Assembly (NCBI GenBank): GCA_958437935.1
Contig: CAUBPS010000001.1
Location: 1-64,000, forward strand
DNA: 64,000 nt
Direction of reading: 5' to 3'
Origin: an uncultured Collinsella sp.
GTDB lineage: Bacteria; Actinomycetota; Coriobacteriia; Coriobacteriales; Coriobacteriaceae
Part shown: piece after piece, positions 35,630-43,778 of the stretch
Layout of the letters: the number at the start of each line of letters is the position of its first letter
Numbering within the stretch: the first letter of the stretch is position 1
Notes under the pieces: generated by a model
What the model saw: the letters and a program-made list of their open reading frames with translations, nothing else
What the model was told of the DNA's origin: nothing
Databases searched by the model: none
Made by a program: the position numbers and the translations under genes

Positions 35630-36424
35630 TTACCAATTGACTGCTTCATCAACCGCGGCGCGCTGTTCATCGGCAGTGCGCCGCAGATAGATTCGCGTTG
35701 TCTCAATGCTTTCGTGTCCCATAAGATCAGCAAGCAGTGAAATATCTGGGTTGCGGTTGATAAAGTTTTTTGCGAACAAGTGCCGAAATGAATGCGGGTA
35801 TACGACGTCTTGGTCGACACCATAGCGCAGTGCGGCACGCTTCAACCCTACGGATATGCCGCGCGAAGTAATCGCGTTGTCGTTTTTGCCTGGAAATAGA
35901 AGGCCATTCATTGGCTTGGCTTTCCATGTAAGACTTTCTTCACGCAAAGAGTCAGGTATCCAAATTCTCCTGAGCTTCTGGCCTTTTGAAACAATGTCCA
36001 TATATCCAGCGGTAACGTGTTCTACTTTGAACTGTCTTAACTCACTTACTCTCGCACCCGTACAACCAAGAAAGCGAACGATGAAATACCAAAACCAATC
36101 ACCGTCTTGCTTCAGGCCGCTGATTAACTGCATGTATTGTTCATTGCTGATGACATTGTCGAGAAACGGCTTCTGTTGAATTCGCACTCCTTTGAGTCGG
36201 ATTCCATCGAAAGCGATGAAATCAAGGTAGGTGTTAATTGCGCCGATGCGGTTGTTAACCGTTTTCGGAGCGAATGAAGAAACCAGCCACTCTTTGTGCG
36301 CAAGAAGTGACTGGTTTGTTAGAGACTGAGTTTTATCGATAAGCTGGCATATTGCAAAGGAATAAGAATCAACAGTGTTTTCCGCATAACCCTTTTCCTG
36401 CAAGTATTGTACAAACATTCTCAT
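35630..36424 (-). CDS. tyrosine recombinase of the hsdS inversion system
   Basis: A 264-residue XerC/PsrA-type integrase with a SAM-like N-terminal domain and the catalytic set: R in GARVSEL, HSFRH, and GHESIETTRIYLRR with the nucleophilic tyrosine. It is located between the two inverted hsdS genes and overlaps the end of the silent cassette by 11 bases, tail to tail. Integrases in this place in other genomes flip hsdS specificity cassettes. It is inferred to catalyse inversion between the 401-bp and 27-bp repeats. Confidence 0.92.
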   Translation of the reverse strand: MRMFVQYLQEKGYAENTVDSYSFAICQLIDKTQSLTNQSLLAHKEWLVSSFAPKTVNNRIGAINTYLDFIAFDGIRLKGVRIQQKPFLDNVISNEQYMQLISGLKQDGDWFWYFIVRFLGCTGARVSELRQFKVEHVTAGYMDIVSKGQKLRRIWIPDSLREESLTWKAKPMNGLLFPGKNDNAITSRGISVGLKRAALRYGVDQDVVYPHSFRHLFAKNFINRNPDISLLADLMGHESIETTRIYLRRTADEQRAAVDEAVNW

Positions 36425-36457
36425 GACATCTTCCTTTCGACGAGGTCATGAAAACAG

Positions 36458-38092
36458 TTAGACAAGTATTTTGAAAAGCCAGTCAACTTCATAAACGATG
36501 CGACGCTGCTCGGCGAGGGGCGGAACTGGGATTAGGTAGTTTCTGACCGTCTCCTGCGCAAGCTCTTTCTGCTTCGTGCTGCCGCTTGCCTGGTCTTCAA
36601 TTTCAGACTGGACTGACGGCCCCGCGAAATAGGCGAAGGCAAACCGGTGATCAAGCCAATCTTCCCGCGTCCTGATCACCGTCACGTGGCTGTCGGCGAC
36701 GGCCCAGCCGTATCTGTTTTTCGCCGAGTCATAGACCGCCATCCTGCCCAACGTGCCGAGGCCGGTCGAGTTCCAGAGAAGGTCACCATCCTTCAGAATC
36801 CGCTCATCCGCGTACTTGGATACGGTGGCTGGGTCGATGAACCTCGCCTTTTCCACGGAGAATCCGCTCCACTGGTTGCACTTTTGGGCGATCACGGGGT
36901 ATTTCTCGACGGTCGAATACTTCGGCGACTTGCCCCTCTGGATGTAAGTGGTGACGCTCTCGAGCCTCGCCCACTCCCAGCTCTCGGGTATCTCGAACGG
37001 GATCTCGTCCTCGATGCAGACGGGCTCGGACTCGCGGCCCCTGGCGTCCGCCCTCTTCTCATAGCGGCGGCCATCGGAACCGGCGAAGATGATCGACTCA
37101 CCGCCCTTCGGGGCCTTCATCTCCCCCTCGGCCACGAGCTGCCGGCGCTGCCCGCGGATGCGCTCCAGCAGAACGCCGGCGGGCTCGTCTGCGGGGTCCT
37201 GCGGCACGAGCCCTCCCTGAACCGCCAGCTGCAGCACCGACTTGCGCAGGCGGCCGGGCAGCGCGGCGTCGAGCTCCTCGCGGGCGTCCTCGAGCTCACC
37301 GTACTCCTCGACCAGGGGCATGAGCTCGTTCACCCGCTCGACGATGCGGCGCTGCTCAGCCAGGGGCGGAATCGGAAGAAATAGCTCTTTTAGCACTGCT
37401 GCTTTGATTCCTTTTGCGGTCGTCCCCGTGGCATGATCCTTAACTTGAATTTGGAACAGTGGAGATAGAATTATTTGGCAGAACAGGGCATTGTCTGGAC
37501 CAACTGTGCCGTAATTCTGAAGGGTAATGACACGCTGTCCACAGCTGCAACGTTTCATTTCGCATATCGCGCAATACCCCATCGGGGCTTCGGTTGTAAA
37601 CAGCAAATCGCCACGGTGGGTCTCTCCGCGAGACAAGCGTGTTGCATATTCGTCTTCTGAAATATACTCCTCGCGTGTGTAATCAATATAGCCTTGGCGA
37701 ATGTTGCTCGCAGTCATTAGTCGAACACCTGAAGGTGATTTGTGAGGTGTTTTACCCCTGTAATCAATGAAGTTATATACGGTTTCCAGCCTTGCCCAAG
37801 CCCACCCCTCGGGCAGCTCCTCAAACGGCACTTCGTTCGCGATGCACTTATCGCTAGTCACGCGACCCTTGGCATCCACCTTCTTCTCATAGGGGGAGCC
37901 ATCGGAACCGATATAGATAATGCTCTCCCCGCCCTTCGGGAATTTAGCCTTACCCTCAGCAATAAGCTTATGCTTCTCTTCACGAATGCGCTCAAGCAGG
38001 ACGCTTGCAGGCTCATCACTCGGGTCTTGTGGAACGAGCTTTCCCTCAATCGCCATTTGCAGGATTGAGTTCTTCAGGTCTTTTGCCTTCAT
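36458..38092 (-). CDS. hsdS: type I restriction enzyme specificity subunit HsdS (active)
   Basis: Recognises the target sequence for the type I complex with HsdM and HsdR. The 544-residue protein begins MKAKDLKNSILQMAIEG and has two target recognition domains (about residues 60-235 and 370-535) separated by a central conserved region. Its ATG immediately follows the hsdM stop (TAG-ATG). The central region is in the 401-bp inverted repeat; the start of the first domain carries the 27-bp repeat. The gene is complete and would be the one expressed. Confidence 0.93.
   Translation of the reverse strand: MKAKDLKNSILQMAIEGKLVPQDPSDEPASVLLERIREEKHKLIAEGKAKFPKGGESIIYIGSDGSPYEKKVDAKGRVTSDKCIANEVPFEELPEGWAWARLETVYNFIDYRGKTPHKSPSGVRLMTASNIRQGYIDYTREEYISEDEYATRLSRGETHRGDLLFTTEAPMGYCAICEMKRCSCGQRVITLQNYGTVGPDNALFCQIILSPLFQIQVKDHATGTTAKGIKAAVLKELFLPIPPLAEQRRIVERVNELMPLVEEYGELEDAREELDAALPGRLRKSVLQLAVQGGLVPQDPADEPAGVLLERIRGQRRQLVAEGEMKAPKGGESIIFAGSDGRRYEKRADARGRESEPVCIEDEIPFEIPESWEWARLESVTTYIQRGKSPKYSTVEKYPVIAQKCNQWSGFSVEKARFIDPATVSKYADERILKDGDLLWNSTGLGTLGRMAVYDSAKNRYGWAVADSHVTVIRTREDWLDHRFAFAYFAGPSVQSEIEDQASGSTKQKELAQETVRNYLIPVPPLAEQRRIVYEVDWLFKILV
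36971..37371 (-). repeat. 401-bp inverted repeat of the hsdS inversion system, right
   Basis: Inverse of 34754-35154. Boundaries were read as the points where the two copies stop matching (next bases differ on both sides). Confidence 0.92.
37884..37910 (-). repeat. short inverted repeat of the hsdS inversion system, right
   Basis: Inverse of 34242-34268, inside the active hsdS near the beginning of the first recognition domain. The two copies match for 27 bases, then diverge. Confidence 0.85.
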
Positions 38093-39571
38093 CTACGCCT
38101 CAATCCCAAGAATCTCGCAAATACGAGCAAGCTTCTGGTCAATCTCGGCATCGAGCTTAGCGCGCTCTTCTTTGTAGTTCCTGATCAGTTCGTCAGGCGG
38201 TAAGATCTCCTCTTCCTCGTGAGGATAGCCGCACACGTCAAAGTTAAAACCGCCGTCTCGCAACTCGTCAACCGTATAGTACTTGGCCTTGGGATTGCCG
38301 TCTTCCTCGATATCCCGACGGTTCTCCCACCATTCCTTTACAGGTGCAAAATGTTCGATCCTAATGGGCTTGGTCTTAGAGAAGTGTTTATACCCCTCGG
38401 GCATGTCCATGCGATAGAACCAAACGCCCTCAGAGGCCCCCGTATTATCGAAGAACAGAACGTTAGTAGTGATGCTCGTGTACGGAGCGAAAACACTCTG
38501 TGGAAGGCGCAAGACAGTATGCAAGTTCATGTCCTCAAGCAGGCGACGCTTGATCTCCGTCTTTGCACTATCCTGGCCAAAGAGAAAACCATCCGGAATG
38601 ATAACAGCAGCGCGGCCGCCTCGCTTAAGACGATAAAGAATGAGTCCAAGGAATAGATCTGCGGTCTCGGAGCTACGGAGTGCAACAGGGAAGTTGTTTT
38701 GCACCGATGCACTCTCGGACCCGCCATAGGGCGGGTTCATAAGTACGACGTCAAACTGGCCGTCAGGCTTGTGCTTCCACTCGCGAACATCCTTCTCGAG
38801 AGAGTTATCGTGAAAGACTTCAGGATTATCGATATCGTGCAACAGCATGTTGGTCACGCACAGCAGGTAAGGGAGCTGCTTCTTCTCGATGCCGTAGACC
38901 GATCTTGCATAGAGTTCACGATCGGCTGGAGTCTGAACCTGGGAGTCGAGAATCTTGAGGGCGCTCGTCAAAAAGCCGCCCGTGCCACACGCGAAGTCAG
39001 CCACAGTCTCGCCGAGCTTGGGCGCAAGTGCCTGGGCCATAAAGTCAGTCACCGCTCGGGGCGTGTAAAACTCGCCGGCATTACCCGCGGACTGTAAGTC
39101 TTTCAGGATGGTCTCGTAAATTTCACCGAAGGCGTGGCGCTCTTTGTACTCGGTAAAATCAACCGACTCGTCAATCTCGTTGATGACTTGACGAAGTAGA
39201 ATCCCATCCTTCATGTAGTTGTTGGCGTCAGTAAAAGCAGCCTTGACGACGACGTGTCGCAAAGGCGCATCAGGTGCAAGCTCAAGACTCTCAAGAGTCT
39301 TGAATAGATCATTGTTTACAAAGTCGAGAAGCTCATCGCCAGTAAGCGCCTTGCCGTCTTTCGCATCGTGCGCCCAGCTATACCAGCGCAGGCGCTCGGG
39401 GATGATGGACTGATAGGAGTCATCGTGAAACTCCCACTCCTGCTCCTTGGCATCGTAAATCTTGAGGAAGAAAAGCCAAGTCATCTGCTCAATGCGCTGC
39501 GCATCGCCATTGATGCCGGCGTCTTTGCGCATGATGTTCTGCAGGGTCTTTACGAGAGATCCCAGTGCCAT
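38093..39571 (-). CDS. hsdM: type I restriction enzyme methyltransferase subunit HsdM
   Basis: Adenine methyltransferase subunit, 492 residues. Motif I is visible as DFACGTGGF and motif IV as NPPYGG. The N-terminal HsdM_N domain (LQNIMRKDAG... MTWLFFLKIYD) and the C-terminal segment with DELIRNYKEERAKLDAEID are typical. It lies directly before hsdS and after hsdR in an R-M-S order on the minus strand. Confidence 0.95.
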   Translation of the reverse strand: MALGSLVKTLQNIMRKDAGINGDAQRIEQMTWLFFLKIYDAKEQEWEFHDDSYQSIIPERLRWYSWAHDAKDGKALTGDELLDFVNNDLFKTLESLELAPDAPLRHVVVKAAFTDANNYMKDGILLRQVINEIDESVDFTEYKERHAFGEIYETILKDLQSAGNAGEFYTPRAVTDFMAQALAPKLGETVADFACGTGGFLTSALKILDSQVQTPADRELYARSVYGIEKKQLPYLLCVTNMLLHDIDNPEVFHDNSLEKDVREWKHKPDGQFDVVLMNPPYGGSESASVQNNFPVALRSSETADLFLGLILYRLKRGGRAAVIIPDGFLFGQDSAKTEIKRRLLEDMNLHTVLRLPQSVFAPYTSITTNVLFFDNTGASEGVWFYRMDMPEGYKHFSKTKPIRIEHFAPVKEWWENRRDIEEDGNPKAKYYTVDELRDGGFNFDVCGYPHEEEEILPPDELIRNYKEERAKLDAEIDQKLARICEILGIEA

Positions 39572-39590
39572 TTGCTATCGTTACCTTTCT

Positions 39591-41921
39591 CTATGCGATG
39601 TAGAGCTCGTCCTCGAGCATCTGCGCTGCCTGAATGTACTGTTGTTTGCCGCCGAATGCGGCGACGATCTTCATTGGGCTGCCAAACCGACGGAATTCCT
39701 CGAGGTCGAGGACGTGGGTGTCGTCCAAGTCTACGAGGTTCGACGTCGCATATTTGTCGAGAAGCGCTTCAAGGACCTCACGCGCGACGCCGGCATACTC
39801 ATAGAGCACGCCCTTTTTCTTGACACTATTGGCTCTCTCGCTGCGCGTAAGAGGTCTCTGGTCGTAAGCAATGTGGCAAATGAGGTCAAAGTCGCTCATT
39901 TGCTCCTGTCCAGTCTCGAGCCGCAGCTCATCCAGGAATACGCCACGCGCGCGCAGCTCATCGATAATCGCTTGTTTCTTATGTTCAGAGTTCCACGCCG
40001 CTAGGAAGTGGTCAAGAGTGTCGTATTCGCCGAGAATGTTTTTTCGCGTATAGTCCTTAAGGCTCTCAGTTACAAGAAGGCCATCGGAGGAGTAATACTG
40101 CACCATCTCCGACACTACATAGACGTCGGCCCCATGAACGTGATATTTCACATGGGAGGACGGATCGTCCGGCGGCAATACGGGTGGGTCTACGATCGGA
40201 GACGGAGGCGGAACGGGACTGCCGCCATTGCCGCCGGGACCCGGATCCGCAATGGGGTCACCCGGATTAGGCTCAAACACAACAACAGGTTCGCCATCAA
40301 ACTCGGGATCTGCAAACAAACGCGATGCGTCACGAAAATCGAGGATGGTGAAATAGAGTTTGTCGTAGTCCTCACAGATACGGGTTCCGCGGCCGATAAT
40401 CTGCTTGAACTCCGTCATTCCGTGCTCACCGAACTTGTTGTCGAGCACGACTACCTTACACGTCTTGCAATTAACACCAGTGGTGAGAAGCTTCGAAGTC
40501 GTAACGATGGTCGGGTATTTCTCGTCGGGGTCGATGAAGTTATCTAGCTGAGCCTTACCTTCCCTGTCGTCACCCGTAATCTTCATGATGTAGGTGGGGT
40601 GATCTCTTACGATATCGGCGTTCTCGTTTACAAGGGCACGTCGCATATTTTCGGCATGCTCGATGTCAACGCAAAAGACTATGGTCTTGGAGTAACGATC
40701 CGTCTCCTTTAGAAATTGAGTTATCCGCTTGGCAACTTCCTCGTAGCGCTCTTTGATGACAATCTCGCTGTCGAAGTCTTGCTTCTCGAAAACACGTTTG
40801 GGCAGAGCTTCGCCGCGATCATCTATGGTGCCTTCCTCAGTACGGTATCCGTAAATGTCGACGTTCAGCTTAGGACGAATAACTTTATACGGGGCGAGAA
40901 AGCCATCCTCGATTCCCTGTTTAAGGGAGTAGGTGTAGACAGGTTCGCCGAAGTAGGTAATGTTTGAAACCTCTTCAGTCTCCTTTGGCGTAGCCGTCAT
41001 ACCGATTTGAATTGCACAATTGAAATACTCAAGTACCTTACGCCATGCGGAGTCCGCCGCGGCGCTTCCGCGATGGCACTCGTCGACGATAATCAAATCG
41101 AAGAATTCCGAGTCGAACTCGCGGAATATTTCTTCACCGTTTTCTCCAACAAGCTGTTGGTAGAGCGAGAAATAGACCTCGTAAGCAGAATCGAGCTTTC
41201 GACCTACGACCTTGGTTGTAACCCTCTTGAGAGGCTTGAAATCGCCGTCTATGGTCTGATCGACGAGAATATTGCGGTCCGCCAGATAGAGAACCTTACG
41301 AACCTCGGTAGTCTGTCGCAAGCGATGAACGATTTGAAAAGCCGTAAAAGTCTTTCCCGTTCCCGTTGCCATAACGAGCAAGATGCGATTCTTACCTCGC
41401 GCAATAGCTTCAAGCGTACGATTGATGGCGATGCACTGATAGTAGCGAGGATGATTGCCGCCGTGCTCCTGGTAATACGGAGCGGTCACAATCTCCTGGC
41501 TATACGGATGTTCAAGCCCCTTAGCTTTTGAGTATCGTGCCCAAAGTTCCGCCGGAGTGGGAAACTCGTCCATGGCAAGAGCGCGCTCTTTCCCGGTAAG
41601 AAAATCGTGCTCAACAAAACCCTTTCCGTTTGAGCTGTACGCAAACGGAATATCGAGCAGCTGGGCATATCCCATCCCCTGTTGGAGACCGGCATCAACG
41701 GTGTGCTCCGTATCCTTAGCCTCGACGATTGCGATAGGGATGCCCGGAGCATACATCAGAAGGTAGTCAGCCTTCTTCTTGTCTTTACGGGTGACCATAC
41801 TTCCGCGCACAACGATCTCGCCACTGGTAAAGAAATACTCAGTGAAGACTTGGGTATTGCGATCCCACGACTTCATAATCGCAGGATCAATGAGTTTAAG
41901 CCGTGTGTCAGACTCGTTCAT
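39591..41921 (-). CDS. hsdR: type I restriction enzyme motor-nuclease subunit HsdR
   Basis: A 776-residue protein of the EcoEI type. It has a PD-(D/E)xK nuclease in the N-terminus (D52, E67-x-K69 in ADYLLMY and IVEAKD), the helicase P-loop GTGKT and the DECHRG box, and a helicase C-terminal domain with QIIGRGTRI. A Pro/Gly-rich linker (PNPGDPIADPGPGGNGG and following, about residues 555-595) joins the motor to a C-terminal EcoEI_R_C domain. It is the first gene of the R-M-S set, 19 bp before hsdM. Confidence 0.94.
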   Translation of the reverse strand: MNESDTRLKLIDPAIMKSWDRNTQVFTEYFFTSGEIVVRGSMVTRKDKKKADYLLMYAPGIPIAIVEAKDTEHTVDAGLQQGMGYAQLLDIPFAYSSNGKGFVEHDFLTGKERALAMDEFPTPAELWARYSKAKGLEHPYSQEIVTAPYYQEHGGNHPRYYQCIAINRTLEAIARGKNRILLVMATGTGKTFTAFQIVHRLRQTTEVRKVLYLADRNILVDQTIDGDFKPLKRVTTKVVGRKLDSAYEVYFSLYQQLVGENGEEIFREFDSEFFDLIIVDECHRGSAAADSAWRKVLEYFNCAIQIGMTATPKETEEVSNITYFGEPVYTYSLKQGIEDGFLAPYKVIRPKLNVDIYGYRTEEGTIDDRGEALPKRVFEKQDFDSEIVIKERYEEVAKRITQFLKETDRYSKTIVFCVDIEHAENMRRALVNENADIVRDHPTYIMKITGDDREGKAQLDNFIDPDEKYPTIVTTSKLLTTGVNCKTCKVVVLDNKFGEHGMTEFKQIIGRGTRICEDYDKLYFTILDFRDASRLFADPEFDGEPVVVFEPNPGDPIADPGPGGNGGSPVPPPSPIVDPPVLPPDDPSSHVKYHVHGADVYVVSEMVQYYSSDGLLVTESLKDYTRKNILGEYDTLDHFLAAWNSEHKKQAIIDELRARGVFLDELRLETGQEQMSDFDLICHIAYDQRPLTRSERANSVKKKGVLYEYAGVAREVLEALLDKYATSNLVDLDDTHVLDLEEFRRFGSPMKIVAAFGGKQQYIQAAQMLEDELYIA

Positions 41922-42078
41922 ACGTCTCGGAACCCCTCATTGCGCAAAGCGACAGCTATTGATGTTGAGTTGATTAATTTTATCATCACTATGCAATCTA
42001 GCAGCCGCTTTATACGAAATGAGACGAAGTAAAGTCAGCCCCGTGAGAAAGCTCCAAAGAAAGCAAAATGAGCCCCGT

Positions 42079-42104
42079 TGACTTGAGTCAGAGGTCATTC
42101 CCGG
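42079..42104. repeat. 26-bp repeat, copy 1 (before the exonuclease stop)
   Basis: TGACTTGAGTCAGAGGTCAT and six following bases recur at 43030-43055 with three changes (TGACTTGAATCAGCGGTCAT). The two copies flank the exonuclease gene. The parts around each form terminator-like GC-rich hairpins. Confidence 0.6.
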
Positions 42105-42112
42105 AGCCCCGC

Positions 42113-42847
42113 CTACCTCCCCTCCGCCTTCAGCTTCAGCAGCAGATCGCTCAGCTCGGGGCACCTGCTGGAGAGGCACGTCTGGGCTCGCTCGCCCATC
42201 CCCCACCGCTGGCGGATCTCCTGGGCGCGCGGGCTCACGTGATAGTTCCCGTCCATCACCTGCTTGAGCAACTTGGCGGTCACGCGCGCATCGGCTAAGG
42301 CGCTGTGGGCGTGGCCCGTCGACTCGTCGAACTCGATGCCAAACCACGTCGCCGCGTCACTCAAAGAGACGCGCCCGTGGCTGCCCACGTCCATGATCGA
42401 GGTGTAAAACGCCTGCAGGTCGACCCAGTCCGTAGGAAAAGCGGCAAGGTCGATGCGCTTTGCCTGGCACTCGGTCAAAAGCTGTCGCCGGTCCGCCCCG
42501 CTCCAGCAGACCACCTGGGCGGAGTAGCGACCGATCCAATCGTTGAGCCTTTTCATCACCACGTAGAGAGGATCAGCCATGGCGGTATCCACGGCCGATA
42601 TCCCCGTGAGCTCGCGGACGGGATACGCAACGCCTTCGGCATATTCCGTCTGCACAAACTGCGAGAACTCGCCCATCACGTTGCCGTGGTAATCGAGCTT
42701 AACAGCGCCGACCTCGATAATCTCGTTGCGCAGTCCACGGCGCTGGCGCTGCTTTGGCACCGGCGCAAACTCAAAATCCAGCACAATCTGGCGCGCAAAG
42801 TTCGTCGTATCGATAGCCGAGATACACGGCGTCTTTTCAGCTGACAC
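42113..42847 (-). CDS. DEDDh-type 3'-5' exonuclease
   Basis: A 244-residue single-strand exonuclease of the RNase T/DNA polymerase III epsilon type. Motif Exo I is LDFEFAP, Exo II appears around WSGADRRQLL, and the Exo III block is GHAHSALADARV with H and D. It starts with GTG at 42845-42847, with GAGAGG upstream. It is bracketed by copies of a 26-bp repeat. Whether it belongs to DNA repair or the adjacent restriction locus is not known. Confidence 0.88.
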   Translation of the reverse strand: MSAEKTPCISAIDTTNFARQIVLDFEFAPVPKQRQRRGLRNEIIEVGAVKLDYHGNVMGEFSQFVQTEYAEGVAYPVRELTGISAVDTAMADPLYVVMKRLNDWIGRYSAQVVCWSGADRRQLLTECQAKRIDLAAFPTDWVDLQAFYTSIMDVGSHGRVSLSDAATWFGIEFDESTGHAHSALADARVTAKLLKQVMDGNYHVSPRAQEIRQRWGMGERAQTCLSSRCPELSDLLLKLKAEGR

Positions 42848-43423
42848 GGTTACGGCCTCTCTCCGTCAACTGCCGCTTGCTACATAGGTGGCTACATTGC
42901 CGTAAGGATAGGCGCCCGTGCGGGCATGAAAGCGGGACGCAATATACCATGCGCCAAGCACACGCCACGCAGACGGCCCCAAGAGAGTCGACCGCTCTAT
43001 TCAAATGCATGAAAAAGATTTAGGCCCGGTGACTTGAATCAGCGGTCATCCCGGGCCCATCAGAGCTCGTAGAGCTCTTGGTTGCTTTGGTCTTGCTCTT
43101 CACGGCGCTTATCGAACTTTCCGAGGCACTCAAGCAGCATTTGAAGCATAACAAGTCGCTGCCATTAAGGCACTGACCTCTTGACCAAGCAACGGCGCTG
43201 CCCAGCTCTTCACCACTTGGGCTGCCGTCGACTTTATTCTATCCGCGAGCATCTGGTTTACCAAATGGATTTTCGGTAATGGAGGCCCAGTACCCCGCAA
43301 ACCGCAAACCGCAAAACCACTACGCCCCAAATGCCGCCATGGGGATCACTGCCACGTCATCGTCGCGCATGTAGGCGATGCTCCCCTTTCCAACCACGAC
43401 CGCCAAAAACGCCGGCGCGGTAT
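42848..43423. other. gene-poor stretch with remains of coding sequence
   Basis: About 575 bp without an intact gene. On the minus strand 43130-43330 reads ...VNQMLADRIKSTAAQVVKSW..., a plausible protein piece that stops at 43130, and 43064-43153 in another frame reads MLQMLLECLGKFDKRREEQ. They look like two frames of one degraded gene. The rest holds a terminator-like hairpin (43023-43057) and low-complexity sequence. Confidence 0.35.
43023..43057 (-). terminator. terminator-like hairpin with a 26-bp repeat copy
   Basis: GGCCCGG pairs with CCGGGCC, with TGAC/GTCA next to it, and the minus strand continues TAAATCTTTTTC. It shares 26 bp with 42079-42104. Confidence 0.6.
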
Positions 43424-43735
43424 TCTGGGACGCGCTTTCCACTTGAAGCCATGTCGATTCTAGGACACAGTTTCCGCTTGAAGCCCATCCAGAAAGCACG
43501 TCCCATTCCGAGGCTTGAATCCGGGACGCAGTTTCCACTTGAGCTCCTGACGGGAAAGCACGTCCCACTCTGAAGCTCGATTCCGGGATACAGCTTCCGC
43601 CAGAGACCTCAACCGGAAACGGCATCCCACTCTGGAGCCAGAATCCGGGACGTAGCTTCCGCTTGAGGGCCGATCCGGAAAGAGCGTCCCGGTCTGAGCG
43701 CTCATTCCGGGATGCACTTTCCGCTGGCAGCTAGC
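43424..43735. repeat. tandem 62-bp palindromic repeat array, downstream side of the ATPase gene
   Basis: Six copies of a GGGAYRCAGYTTCC-like box start at about 43427, 43462, 43523, 43585, 43647 and 43709; the last four steps are 61-62 bp. Between them lie CGGAAA-N4-GTCCC boxes, the inverse. Each unit folds as a hairpin. Related units recur at 45311-45424 on the other side of the ATPase gene. Confidence 0.85.
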
Positions 43736-43778
43736 ACGACAACAGAGGGGCCCCGTTCCAGCCATTCGAGGACAGGCT

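Larger units (their letters stand above)
34186..35640 (+). pseudogene. silent inverted hsdS cassette (two target-recognition domains)
   Basis: This frame encodes a second HsdS lacking the first 60 or so residues: after a non-homologous lead it enters GSDGSPYEKHVD and carries a first recognition domain, a central conserved block (residues about 190-323) and a second recognition domain, ending at 35640. The central block is a 401-bp match to the active hsdS but in inverted orientation. No good ribosome site precedes it. It is best read as a storage allele that is brought into use by inversion, not as a working gene. Confidence 0.85.

Noticed and set aside
43424..43735. CRISPR array
   Set aside because: The 62-bp units are themselves palindromic and degenerate, lack unique spacers of constant length, and no cas gene is near.
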